Shown here: positions 26,493 to 35,163 of the stretch, in pieces
Layout: each line of letters begins with the position of its first letter
How positions within the stretch are numbered: position 1 is the first letter of the stretch
DNA from: Idiomarina sp. PL1-037
GTDB taxonomy: Bacteria > Pseudomonadota > Gammaproteobacteria > Enterobacterales > Alteromonadaceae
Assembly: GCF_034422975.1 (NCBI RefSeq)
Contig: NZ_CP139873.1
Location: 2,108,001-2,172,000, forward strand
Direction: 5' to 3'
Length of the DNA: 64,000 bases
Translations under genes and position numbers: made by a program
Notes under the pieces: model-generated
Told to the model about the DNA's origin: nothing
Databases searched by the model: none
Seen by the model: only the letters and a program-made list of their open reading frames with translations

Positions 26493-27200
26493 CTATGGTT
26501 GCCAGTCTTCTAATGCTGGCTGGGAGAATGCCTGTGAGTCTTTCACCAAAACCACCTTTTGTGGCTCTATTCGCAATATTGTCAGCTGACTTAACGCATC
26601 GCCCTCGTACAGTCGCTGGCCATTCAGTTCAATCCACCGCTGCGACGCGCTGGAACGATACATGTGGCTGTCATAACTAAACGCTGGTACCTGTCGCTGG
26701 AACGAGCGTGAAAGTTCACTTAATGAAGGTATGACACTGGTATCGGTTCTATGATCACCGGTGCTGGTATCATTCACTGCCGCTTCAAAGCGCTGTAATA
26801 AGTCTGGCGAAACAGTCGAAAGATCCAGAGCTTGCCGCTGCGCTCCTGCTTGCCCGGCTGGTTCCGATTCTGACGATTGCTGTTGACCAGCACTCTGTGT
26901 TAATTCAGGTTCTTCCTCCGGAGCGGGTTCGGGTTCAGCTTCCCATTCAACCGATTCAATACTGGCGGTTTCCCCCCACCGGAATCTTTCCGCTTCAGGA
27001 CGTTCAGACTGGTTTGTTTCACCAAGCCAAACAGCTCCGGCAGAGCCCAGCACTGCGCCGAGAATAAGCGCCAAAGGCCAAAGTAACCAACTCCAGCTAC
27101 GGTTGTGTTTATCGTTAGCCATAAGCGAGGCATCAAGCACTGAGGTTTGCTTTAATAATGGCGACTGTTGCTGCTTTAACGCTTTTAATAAGGATGACAT
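26493..27200 (-). CDS. gspB: Type II secretion accessory protein GspB/ExeB
   Basis: A 235-residue bitopic inner-membrane protein. A short cytoplasmic tail with SSLLKALKQQQ is followed by one membrane helix (about 38-60), a Pro/Glu-rich periplasmic linker (about 65-110), and a C-terminal beta-rich domain ending in the GspB-typical block with WIELNGQRLYEGD. In Aeromonas, ExeA and ExeB form a complex that remodels peptidoglycan so the secretin ExeD can assemble. It lies 12 bp after gspA, as expected. Confidence 0.9.
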   Translation of the reverse strand: MSSLLKALKQQQSPLLKQTSVLDASLMANDKHNRSWSWLLWPLALILGAVLGSAGAVWLGETNQSERPEAERFRWGETASIESVEWEAEPEPAPEEEPELTQSAGQQQSSESEPAGQAGAQRQALDLSTVSPDLLQRFEAAVNDTSTGDHRTDTSVIPSLSELSRSFQRQVPAFSYDSHMYRSSASQRWIELNGQRLYEGDALSQLTILRIEPQKVVLVKDSQAFSQPALEDWQP

Positions 27201-27212
27201 TACTTGCTCTCT

Positions 27213-28631
27213 TTACTCGCTTTCTTTACTCAATCGGGGCCCAAAGTCAGACGCGCGTGATGCCAGCCATGCCATTGTCGCTTCATCCAGCTTTCCGGTT
27301 ACCCGCAGCCCCTGGCTTTTTTGCAGTGCTTTAAATTGTTCAACTGATGACTGACTTTCCCATTCAGAACTCAGGTGTTTTTCCAGCTGTTCACGAACCC
27401 ACTGGCGGTGTGTGTCGCCGTTTTCAGCCAGCGGCTGTTGATACAAAATAAGGAAAGCCCCGTTCCAGCCAGTAGTATCTATCGCCGTACCATCGGTTAT
27501 TAAATCGGCGCTTTTATCTCGCTTATAAAGCAATGCCGGGTAGTTAATGCTGCGCAGCTGCTGCAGGCTCTGGTTTAACTCAAGGCAAGCGAGATCATAT
27601 TGTTCTACCCACTGACAAAAATCCGCATCTACCGGCGGTTCAGGCAAGCCCCAGACACTAGCCAGCTCCTTTGCGGCCTGATATTGACTGCTGGTAGCAT
27701 CATCCGATGGTTTTTCGGTATTGTTAATCAGGGTGTAACTGCCAATAGCGCTGGCAACAAGAAGCACAAAAGCCCCCGCCCAGCGCCATAAAGCCGAGTG
27801 TGGCTGCCGATTCCTGCTACCGGTAGTGCCATTCAGTTCAATATGCGCTTGCTGTATATGCCTTGGCAACACTTCGCTACTGGATTCCGTATAAGCTGCC
27901 AGCAATGCCCGGTCACAATAAAGGTTTAATAAACGGGGAATACCCTGCGTTAACTGGTGTGCCTTCCTTCCTGCAGCAGCAGTAAACAAAGGCCGGTTTG
28001 CGCCGGCCACCTGCAGGCGGTAAGCAATGTAGCGTTGCGTGTCCTGCTCTGTCAGCGGCAAAATATGATAGCGGGCGGTAATACGCTGTGCCAGTTGACG
28101 AAGTTCCTGCCGACGCAGTAAGTCTTGTAATTCCGGCTGACCAATTAAAATGACCCGAAGCAACTTACGGTCATGAGTCTCTAAGTTGGTCAGTAACCTC
28201 AGTTGCTCCAGCACCTGAGGCCGCAGATGCTGGGCTTCATCAATAAGCACCACACACTGGCGGCCATCATCATTGGCTTTCAGAAAAAACTGGCTGAGCT
28301 TATCGGTCAGTGTTTTGCGGGTCGCGGAGCGTTTTTGATAACGAATGCCAAATTCATCACACAAACTTGCAAGCAGTTCATCCTCATTCAGCATAGGGTT
28401 AAGAATAAACGCCGTTTCCGTTGACTCGGGCAGCTGCTCCAGTAACGCTCTGGATACCGTAGTTTTGCCTGTTCCAACTTCCCCGGTTAACAAAATAAAG
28501 CCGCCACTGCCCTGCAGTCCTTGCGTAAGGTGCGCCAAAGCCTCCTGGTGTCGCTCACTCAGATAAAGGTAATTCGGGTCCGGGGCAATGGAAAACGGCT
28601 CTGCCTGAAGACCAAAATAGTTTTGATACAT
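27213..28631 (-). CDS. gspA: Type II secretion AAA ATPase GspA/ExeA
   Basis: A 472-residue protein starting MYQNYFGLQAEPFSIAPDP, typical of ExeA. The N-terminal AAA domain has Walker A GEVGTGKTT (about 50-58) and Walker B VVLIDEAQHL. A membrane helix lies at about 283-300. The periplasmic part ends in a peptidoglycan-binding-1 domain (about 405-465, with QGLRVTGKLDEATMAWL). It is predicted to bind peptidoglycan and drive secretin insertion with GspB. The rest of the gsp cluster is not in this window. Confidence 0.92.
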   Translation of the reverse strand: MYQNYFGLQAEPFSIAPDPNYLYLSERHQEALAHLTQGLQGSGGFILLTGEVGTGKTTVSRALLEQLPESTETAFILNPMLNEDELLASLCDEFGIRYQKRSATRKTLTDKLSQFFLKANDDGRQCVVLIDEAQHLRPQVLEQLRLLTNLETHDRKLLRVILIGQPELQDLLRRQELRQLAQRITARYHILPLTEQDTQRYIAYRLQVAGANRPLFTAAAGRKAHQLTQGIPRLLNLYCDRALLAAYTESSSEVLPRHIQQAHIELNGTTGSRNRQPHSALWRWAGAFVLLVASAIGSYTLINNTEKPSDDATSSQYQAAKELASVWGLPEPPVDADFCQWVEQYDLACLELNQSLQQLRSINYPALLYKRDKSADLITDGTAIDTTGWNGAFLILYQQPLAENGDTHRQWVREQLEKHLSSEWESQSSVEQFKALQKSQGLRVTGKLDEATMAWLASRASDFGPRLSKESE

Positions 28632-28740
28632 ATCGGTCCGCTATAATGCTGCTGTTATTATTTGTCCAACAGTGTAACGACTTGCTTGCACATCGACCAG
28701 TGATTCGACATGATCATGCCAAACAAAGTTGAGGTGAGCA

Positions 28741-29853
28741 GTGGACGTATACTTAGTTGGCGGCGCAGTACGCGACAAACTTCTGAAATTACCCGTGCAC
28801 GAACGTGACTGGGTCGTGGTGGGTTCCCGTGCAGAAGATTTATTAAAACAAGGGTTTCAGCAAGTCGGCAAAGACTTTCCGGTATTCCTGCACCCCAGCA
28901 CCCGCGAAGAATACGCACTGGCCCGCACTGAACGAAAATCCGGCAAGGGCCACACCAGTTTTGACGTTTTCGCCTCTCCTGAAGTCACTTTAGAGGATGA
29001 CCTGGCGCGTCGGGATTTAACCATTAACGCTATAGCACAAAGCGAAAGCGGCAAGATAGTCGATCCATACAATGGCGTACAGGACGTTGAAGACCGTAAA
29101 TTACGTCATGTTTCTGAGGCTTTTACCGAGGATCCGCTACGGGTATTAAGAGTGGCACGCTTTGCCGCGCGTTTTGCTCACTTAGGTTTTACCGTGGCCG
29201 GGGAAACTCTGCAACTGCTGCAAGAAATGTCAGCCAGTCAGGAGCTCCGCCACTTAGTCCCGGAGCGGGTCTGGCGGGAATGGGAGAAGTCGCTGGCAAC
29301 CCAAACGCCAACCGTTTTTTTAACTCTGCTTAAAGACATACAGGGGCTTTCTCAGGTGTTGCCCGGAATAACCGCCGATGATTCACAATTGCAGCGTTTG
29401 CAAAGAACATCAGCTTATTCCGATTCTACGACACTCAGATTTGCCAGCTTGTTTATAGAGCAGGCAACTCCTGAGAACCTGAAGCAGTTCTGTCGGCAAC
29501 TGGCTATTCCGAATCATTACCGTGACTGCGCTTTGCTGGCTAGAAATCATGAGGATTTTATTACTTCACCGGAGCTCCCCGAAAAAGTCCAGCTAGCAGC
29601 GATACTAAAACAAATTGACTATTGGCGTCGTCCCGAAAAGCTCGAACAGTTACTGCAGTTAAGGCAAGCTGAATATAGTAAATCCACGCAACAGCAAAGT
29701 ATCGCGGATCAGCATAAAAAGTTACGTTCGGGGGCAAAAAAAGCAGCAGCGCTTAATGCTGAGACTTTGCAGCAGCAAGGCTTTACCGGTAAAGCCCTGG
29801 GCGATGCTTTACGCGAACAGCGTGAACAAATACTGGCTGAGGCAGTGAGTTAA
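28741..29853 (+). CDS. cca: CCA-adding tRNA nucleotidyltransferase
   Basis: A 370-residue class II nucleotidyltransferase that adds or repairs the 3' CCA of tRNA. Seen motifs are GGAVRD near residue 7, the DWVVVG metal-binding strand, RRDLTINAIA, and EDPLRVLRVARFAARF. It starts with GTG behind GAGG. E. coli Cca has about 412 residues with an HD phosphohydrolase domain; here the C-terminal third lacks the expected H...HD motifs, so the phosphatase and phosphodiesterase activities are probably missing. Its 3' end overlaps folK by 4 bp. Confidence 0.94.
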   Translation: MDVYLVGGAVRDKLLKLPVHERDWVVVGSRAEDLLKQGFQQVGKDFPVFLHPSTREEYALARTERKSGKGHTSFDVFASPEVTLEDDLARRDLTINAIAQSESGKIVDPYNGVQDVEDRKLRHVSEAFTEDPLRVLRVARFAARFAHLGFTVAGETLQLLQEMSASQELRHLVPERVWREWEKSLATQTPTVFLTLLKDIQGLSQVLPGITADDSQLQRLQRTSAYSDSTTLRFASLFIEQATPENLKQFCRQLAIPNHYRDCALLARNHEDFITSPELPEKVQLAAILKQIDYWRRPEKLEQLLQLRQAEYSKSTQQQSIADQHKKLRSGAKKAAALNAETLQQQGFTGKALGDALREQREQILAEAVS

Positions 29854-30359
29854 TCTTCCAGCCAATGAGTGTCACTAATCGGCTCTAATTGTTGTGGCGA
29901 GTCTTTATGGGTCTGCTGGTATTGCTCCCACAACTGCTGGTAGCTTACATTTAAAAGCGGATGCAGACGCCTTCCGGCAATTTCAGCCAGCGGCCAGAGC
30001 ACAAAAGCATTTTCAAGAATTTCACCACGAGGCAACTGCGGCTGTAGCTCCCGAATAACGTCATCGTACAATAAAACGTCAATGTCTAAGGTTCGCGGGC
30101 TGAACTTGGCACTGCCCGGAACCCGTCCGTTTTCCTGTTCAATGCGCTTACACTCGGCCAGAACTTCGGTAACAGAAAGGTCAGTTTCTACCTCGACCAC
30201 CAGGTTGTAAAAATCACTGCCGGAAAACCCCACCGAAGCGCTGCAAAAAATTCTTGAACGTTGACGCCAGTCAAAGCTTTTGGCAATTGCTTCTAAGCCC
30301 GCACGAATGTGTTTTTCACGATCCGTATTAGAGCCTATTCCGAGAAAAACTTGCGCCAC
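29850..30359 (-). CDS. folK: HPPK, dihydropterin pyrophosphokinase
   Basis: A 169-residue 6-hydroxymethyl-7,8-dihydropterin pyrophosphokinase. It transfers pyrophosphate from ATP in folate synthesis. It has the N-terminal VFLGIGSNT and the signature SPRTLDIDVLLYDD (about residues 88-101), whose aspartates bind magnesium. It lies 11 bp after folB, so two consecutive steps of the pathway are in one unit. Confidence 0.96.
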   Translation of the reverse strand: MAQVFLGIGSNTDREKHIRAGLEAIAKSFDWRQRSRIFCSASVGFSGSDFYNLVVEVETDLSVTEVLAECKRIEQENGRVPGSAKFSPRTLDIDVLLYDDVIRELQPQLPRGEILENAFVLWPLAEIAGRRLHPLLNVSYQQLWEQYQQTHKDSPQQLEPISDTHWLED

Positions 30360-30370
30360 AACTTATCCTC

Positions 30371-30754
30371 TTAACCAAATGGGCTGTCGAAAACACTTCG
30401 GCGAACGCTTACGGCGACCGTTTTAGCATTAGGCACAGCTCCGGGTTTAGCCACCCGCACTTCAACGTTCTGTACTCCGAACTCATTTAAAATGAGGCTG
30501 GCAACACCTTCGGCGACCGTTTCTATTAGCTGACGCGGCTTTTCTGCTACCCAGCCAGACACCCGCTCGCTCACCAGTGCATAATCTAAAGCGTCGTCAA
30601 TATTATCAGTAGTTGCCGCGCGCTGGTTGTCCCAGCTCATCTGAATATCCAGCACCAACCGCTGTTTTTTTTCTTTTTCCCAATCATAGACACCAATGAT
30701 GGTCTCTACAGTTAGACCCTCAATGCTAACGACATCAATATCTGCTTGTTCCAT
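30371..30754 (-). CDS. folB: Dihydroneopterin aldolase
   Basis: A 127-residue FolB that converts dihydroneopterin to hydroxymethyl-dihydropterin. The segment IEGLTVETIIGVYDWEKE is characteristic, and the C-terminal KPGAVPNAKTVAVSVRR carries the family lysine. The ATG at MEQADID is preferred; the longer frame begins with TTG and adds residues unlike FolB. The ribosome-binding site is weak (GGG). It is divergent from plsY, as in E. coli. Confidence 0.92.
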   Translation of the reverse strand: MEQADIDVVSIEGLTVETIIGVYDWEKEKKQRLVLDIQMSWDNQRAATTDNIDDALDYALVSERVSGWVAEKPRQLIETVAEGVASLILNEFGVQNVEVRVAKPGAVPNAKTVAVSVRRSVFDSPFG

Positions 30755-30851
30755 TTGTGTTAACCCGTGGTAATTGCCCAAAAAACCGCTTATTCTAGGA
30801 GCATTGACTTTTAATCGCAGTCTACCTTAACAAACGAGGGATTCGTACCCC

Positions 30852-31442
30852 ATGACAGCGCTTACTTTACTGATGATACTTTCAGCCTACCTTCTGGGCT
30901 CTATCAGTAGTGCTGTGGTTATCTGCCGGCTCTGGGGCTTACCTGACCCGCGCAAAGAAGGCTCGGGCAACCCCGGAACAACCAATGTTTACCGGGTTGG
31001 CGGAAAAGTTCCTGCGTTATTAACTCTATGGTTTGATGTTTTAAAAGGTATGGTTCCGGTCTGGGGTTCTTATTTTTTAGGCATTGAACCATTTTTCCTT
31101 GGCTTAATTGCCGTTGCAGCCTGCCTTGGCCACATTTTCCCGCTCTACTTCCATTTTCGTGGCGGCAAAGCAGTTGCTACCGCATTAGGGGCTATGTTTC
31201 CGGTAGCCTGGGAGATGGCTTTGCTGCTTATTGCAACCTGGTTACTGGTTTTCCGTATTAGCAGAGTATCGTCTCTGGCGGCACTAGTAACCGTTTGTCT
31301 GGCTCCCTTTTATGCCTATTGGATAAAACCCCAATACACGGTGCCGGTTATTATGATTTCGCTATTGATACTATGGCGTCACCAGGCCAATATTTTGCGA
31401 TTGTCTTCCGGCGAAGAAAAAGCCTTTAAACGGCGTCGCTAG
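30852..31442 (+). CDS. plsY: Acyl-phosphate glycerol-3-phosphate acyltransferase
   Basis: A 196-residue polytopic membrane enzyme that acylates glycerol-3-phosphate with acyl-phosphate, the first step of phospholipid synthesis. The three conserved loops are visible: GSGNPGTTNVYR, the HIFPLYFHFRGGKAVAT block and a later loop. Five hydrophobic segments are expected and seen. With plsC in the same window, both acylation steps to phosphatidic acid are present. Its 3' end overlaps tsaD by 17 bp. Confidence 0.95.
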   Translation: MTALTLLMILSAYLLGSISSAVVICRLWGLPDPRKEGSGNPGTTNVYRVGGKVPALLTLWFDVLKGMVPVWGSYFLGIEPFFLGLIAVAACLGHIFPLYFHFRGGKAVATALGAMFPVAWEMALLLIATWLLVFRISRVSSLAALVTVCLAPFYAYWIKPQYTVPVIMISLLILWRHQANILRLSSGEEKAFKRRR

Positions 31443-32460
31443 CCACTGCCATCGGTTTTAAATCTGTCATCGGCCATCTTGGGTGTGTTTTTACTGCAAG
31501 TGACTCACGTTCCCCTGCTTCTAAACGCAGAGCGCCCGCTAAGGCAATCATCGCGCCGTTGTCGGTGCAGAACTCCGTGCGGGGATAAAACACCTGGCCC
31601 TTTTGTTTTTCCAGTAAAGCTTCCAGTTTGGCGCGTAAATGTTTATTGGCACTGACACCACCAGCAACGACCAAACGCTTGTAGCCGGTTTCTTTTAGCG
31701 CACGGCGACATTTAATAACCAGGGTATCGACCACCGCATCTTCAAATGCCCGCGCAATATCCGCCAGGGTCTGCTCATCATGGTCATTAGCAGCCAAAGT
31801 GTTGGCCGCAGAGGTTTTCAGGCCACTGAATGAAAAGTTAAGCCCAGGCCTGTCTGTCATTGGTCTGGGGAAAGTAAATCGGTCACTGTTACCTTGTTCT
31901 GCCAGAGCCGCCAATCGTGGTCCTCCGGGATAATCCAGCCCCATCAGCTTAGCGGTTTTATCGAAAGCCTCACCTGCCGCGTCGTCCACTGATTCACCCA
32001 GTAAATGGTAATCGCCTATTCCTTTTACCTGAACCAATTGAGTGTGACCACCAGACACTAGTAAAGCAACGAACGGGAATTCGGGTTGGTTCTCTTCCAG
32101 CATAGGAGCCAGCAAATGCCCTTCCATATGGTGAACACCCACTGCCGGCAAATTCCAGCCAAAGGCCAGACTGCGGCCGATGCAGGCACCCACGAGTAAA
32201 GCACCGACTAACCCAGGCCCCATGGTATAGGCAATGCCGTCCAGTTGCTGATGAGTGATACCGGCTTCTTTAAGCGCTGCTTTAATCAGCGGTAAGGTTT
32301 TACGTACATGGTCACGCGATGCCAGCTCGGGCACTACGCCGCCGTAGTCGGCATGCAGTTTCACCTGCGAGTACAACTGGTGTGCTAATAAGCCTTTTTC
32401 GGTTTCGTACACCGCAACACCCGTTTCGTCACAAGACGTTTCAATACCCAATACCCGCAT
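31426..32460 (-). CDS. tsaD: tRNA t6A synthesis protein TsaD
   Basis: A 344-residue threonylcarbamoyl transferase that acts with TsaB/TsaE to modify A37 of ANN-decoding tRNAs. It begins MRVLGIETSCDETGVAVY, the classic ASKHA phosphate loop, and has the metal-binding HHMEGHL block near residue 110. The ATG at 32460 is used; the longer frame starts with TTG. The usual divergent neighbour rpsU is absent and an amidase takes its place. Confidence 0.97.
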   Translation of the reverse strand: MRVLGIETSCDETGVAVYETEKGLLAHQLYSQVKLHADYGGVVPELASRDHVRKTLPLIKAALKEAGITHQQLDGIAYTMGPGLVGALLVGACIGRSLAFGWNLPAVGVHHMEGHLLAPMLEENQPEFPFVALLVSGGHTQLVQVKGIGDYHLLGESVDDAAGEAFDKTAKLMGLDYPGGPRLAALAEQGNSDRFTFPRPMTDRPGLNFSFSGLKTSAANTLAANDHDEQTLADIARAFEDAVVDTLVIKCRRALKETGYKRLVVAGGVSANKHLRAKLEALLEKQKGQVFYPRTEFCTDNGAMIALAGALRLEAGERESLAVKTHPRWPMTDLKPMAVASDAV

Positions 32461-32588
32461 AGTGCTAACCAATTTCCGCTCTTTATCGACAATTGACGCT
32501 ATTTTACCTGATTTTTATTCACATGACTCGCCTTACAGGAAAAGTTATGCCACTTTATGAAAAACATAAAAACAACAAAGGCTTTGGC

Positions 32589-34145
32589 ATGAGACAACTC
32601 GTTGCATTTCTATTTATTCTGACCTTATCGGCCTGTCAGACACAGCCGACGGAGCAAGACAAGTTTTCCTGGCAGGATGCCTCTGTTATTGAGTTGCAAA
32701 ACGCCATGACCAATGGTGATTTAAGCGCCGAACAACTCACACAATATTACCTGCAACGCATTAATACCCATAATCGTCAGGGTGCGAACTTACGAGCGGT
32801 AAACAGCGTCAACGGGAATGCTCTGACAGATGCCAGACGGCTTGATGCCGAGCGCGAACAAGGCGAGATTCGCGGTCCATTACACGGTATTCCTGTTATT
32901 TTAAAAGACAACATTGATACCGCCGACGGCATGGCGAATACCGGGGGGTCATTATTATTCGCAGAAAACTACCCGGAAGATGATGCCTTTCTTGTAGAAC
33001 AGTTACGTGATGCCGGCGCTATTATTCTAGGCAAAGCCAACTTAAGTGAGTGGGCGAATTTTCGCTCTACCCGCTCGAGCTCGGGCTGGAGTGCCATTGG
33101 CGGTCAGGCCGTCAATCCGTATGACACAACTCGTTCCACTTGTGGCTCCAGTGCAGGTTCCGCCACCGCCGTTGCCGCCGATTTAGTCGCACTTGCGGTA
33201 GGTACCGAAACCGACGGCTCGCTAACCTGTCCGGCCGCGGTTAATGGCATTGTTACCATCAAGCCTACGCTGGGTCTTATCAGTCGTGACGGCATTATTC
33301 CTATTTCTCATAGCCAGGATACCGCAGGCCCAATGGCCCGCAGCGTAGCCGGAGCCACCTTAATGCTGGATGCGATGCAAGCTTACGATCCAGATGACCC
33401 CGCGGGCTATCGTACTGAAACGAATTTTGCCTCGCATTTAAAAGCAGACGGACTCGAAGGTAAGCGTATTGGTGTGGTTCGCAACTTAATGGGTTATAAC
33501 GAATTACTCGACCAACAGTTCGAACGACAACTTTCGGTTTTGAAAGCTCAGGGAGCTGAGATCGTTGACGTAGAAATGGCAACCTACGGTGAATATGGCG
33601 GTGATGAATTTACCGTGCTGCTGTATGAGTTTAAACAGGATATGGCGGCTTATCTGGACAGTACGAATCTGCCTTATGACAATTTAGGTGACATGATAGC
33701 GGCAAATAACGATCTTTCTGAGCAAGAGCTGCCACTGTTCGGTCAGGAGCTTTTTGAAATGGCAGAGGCTCAGGATGACGAAGCCGCTTACCAGAAAGCG
33801 TTGGCCAAAAGTAAAAAACTGGCGGGTAAAGAAGGCATCGATGCCATGCTTCAGGAGAACAATATCGACCTACTAATAGCCCCGACGACAAGCCCTGCCT
33901 GGAAAATTGATCACGTACTTGGTGACAACTACTCAGGATCGGCCAGTTCACCTGCGGCGGTTGCCGGGTACCCGCACATATCAGTGCCTATGGGTTATAT
34001 TCAAATTGGAGGCGAACCCGCCCTGCCGGTAGGTATCAGCTTCTTTGGTGCTGCACGCTCTGAGGCAACCCTTATAGAAGCGGCGTTTGCCTATGAGCAA
34101 GCGACAAAACACCGCAAACCGCCTAGTCTGGTTGTAACTGACTGA
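32589..34145 (+). CDS. Amidase-signature family lipoprotein
   Basis: A 518-residue secreted amidase. The start MRQLVAFLF gives a lipoprotein signal with lipobox LSAC (Cys16), so it should be anchored in the envelope. AAAGG lies 7 bp upstream; the longer frame lacks a sensible signal. The Ser-cisSer-Lys triad is present: Lys106, Ser187 (GSSAGS) and Ser211 (ETDGS). The substrate is unknown. Envelope location suggests peptide amides or other small amides from outside, rather than the GatA role. Its 3' end overlaps the PhoD-like gene by 23 bp. Confidence 0.9.
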   Translation: MRQLVAFLFILTLSACQTQPTEQDKFSWQDASVIELQNAMTNGDLSAEQLTQYYLQRINTHNRQGANLRAVNSVNGNALTDARRLDAEREQGEIRGPLHGIPVILKDNIDTADGMANTGGSLLFAENYPEDDAFLVEQLRDAGAIILGKANLSEWANFRSTRSSSGWSAIGGQAVNPYDTTRSTCGSSAGSATAVAADLVALAVGTETDGSLTCPAAVNGIVTIKPTLGLISRDGIIPISHSQDTAGPMARSVAGATLMLDAMQAYDPDDPAGYRTETNFASHLKADGLEGKRIGVVRNLMGYNELLDQQFERQLSVLKAQGAEIVDVEMATYGEYGGDEFTVLLYEFKQDMAAYLDSTNLPYDNLGDMIAANNDLSEQELPLFGQELFEMAEAQDDEAAYQKALAKSKKLAGKEGIDAMLQENNIDLLIAPTTSPAWKIDHVLGDNYSGSASSPAAVAGYPHISVPMGYIQIGGEPALPVGISFFGAARSEATLIEAAFAYEQATKHRKPPSLVVTD

Positions 34146-35163
34146 GGTTAATACGACGAGTGTCGAGCGGCCGGCCGTCAACATCGCGAAGTGTTAACTC
34201 CAGTTCCGGCTGCTCTTTCCAAATAATTTCAATTTGCCCATAACGGCTTTCGGCATAAGCCTCACCGTCACGATAAACAGATGAGTAAGGCGTTTCACCG
34301 TCAAAATTAATAGACCCCGGCGTCACCTGCCAGAGTGGATAAGGCAGGAACTCATCTGACTTAGCGAACTCGCCGAACAATCTGTCACCACTGGCCAAGA
34401 GTAACCCAGAAGGCTTCAGTTCGGTCAGCAGCTCTTTTAAACGTTTCTGTTCACGCTGGTAAAGTGCCCAGCTGTCATAGCCGTTAGCAGGAGCTATTAC
34501 CGGTGTTGCGCTCATAATAATGCGGACTTCGGCAGGCTGTTGTAATTGCTCCGCAAGCCACTGCCACTGTTCATCACCCAGCAAATCGCCAGTGTTGTTC
34601 GACTGATAAGGACCTAAGTCAGCATTAAACCGACGAGTCTGACGCTCTACCCAACCCACCTGACTCAATGGGTCGCGGTTCCAGCGGCCGTCCAGAACAA
34701 TCACCTGCACGCGTTGCGATTCGTTCCCAAAAATTACGCTCTTAGCGATACCGTGCTTTTGGAACAACCGTTCCGAGGTTGCCGGCTCACGCCAGAAAGT
34801 CAGAAAGTGGTTGCGAACGGCATAACGATTGGGGTTATCTTTTCCGCTCTTGCTATCCAGACTGTAATCGTTGCGGTTCCAGACCGACATCACCGCAGAG
34901 TTGCGCCTTAGAACCCGAGGCCCCCTGTAACGGTTGAACACCTCATAAGCATCCAGTAAGTCATCCATGTCACCGGCGTTCTCATCGATAGTATCGCCCA
35001 GGAACACAAACACTTCAGGCTGCGCATGATTAATGGCATCCCAGACTTCCTGTCGCTTGGTATGGTCAATGCAACAGCCAAAAGCCACTCGTGTTGTCTG
35101 CTGGGCAGATGCGCTAAACGCCACAGCCAACAGCAGAAGCAGCCAAACGCTCCGTATTAGCAT
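34123..35163 (-). CDS. PhoD-like metallophosphatase, probably degenerate
   Basis: A 346-residue exported protein with a clear signal peptide (LLLLLAVAFSASAQQ). It aligns by pattern with alkaline-phosphatase-D/PhoD-like proteins: an FGCC-type strand near 28, FLGDTIDEN (Asp57), the LDGRW block, a LGDEQWQWLAEQL block and SGDRLFGEF. The metal-binding W-D-D-H-D-Y motif reads W-N-R-N-D-Y (95-100), and the GDRH histidine is Leu262. Two or more metal ligands are therefore lost, and it is probably not a normal phosphatase. It lies next to pilT (stop of pilT at 35163) and may share its transcript. Confidence 0.82.
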   Translation of the reverse strand: MLIRSVWLLLLLAVAFSASAQQTTRVAFGCCIDHTKRQEVWDAINHAQPEVFVFLGDTIDENAGDMDDLLDAYEVFNRYRGPRVLRRNSAVMSVWNRNDYSLDSKSGKDNPNRYAVRNHFLTFWREPATSERLFQKHGIAKSVIFGNESQRVQVIVLDGRWNRDPLSQVGWVERQTRRFNADLGPYQSNNTGDLLGDEQWQWLAEQLQQPAEVRIIMSATPVIAPANGYDSWALYQREQKRLKELLTELKPSGLLLASGDRLFGEFAKSDEFLPYPLWQVTPGSINFDGETPYSSVYRDGEAYAESRYGQIEIIWKEQPELELTLRDVDGRPLDTRRINLSQLQPD

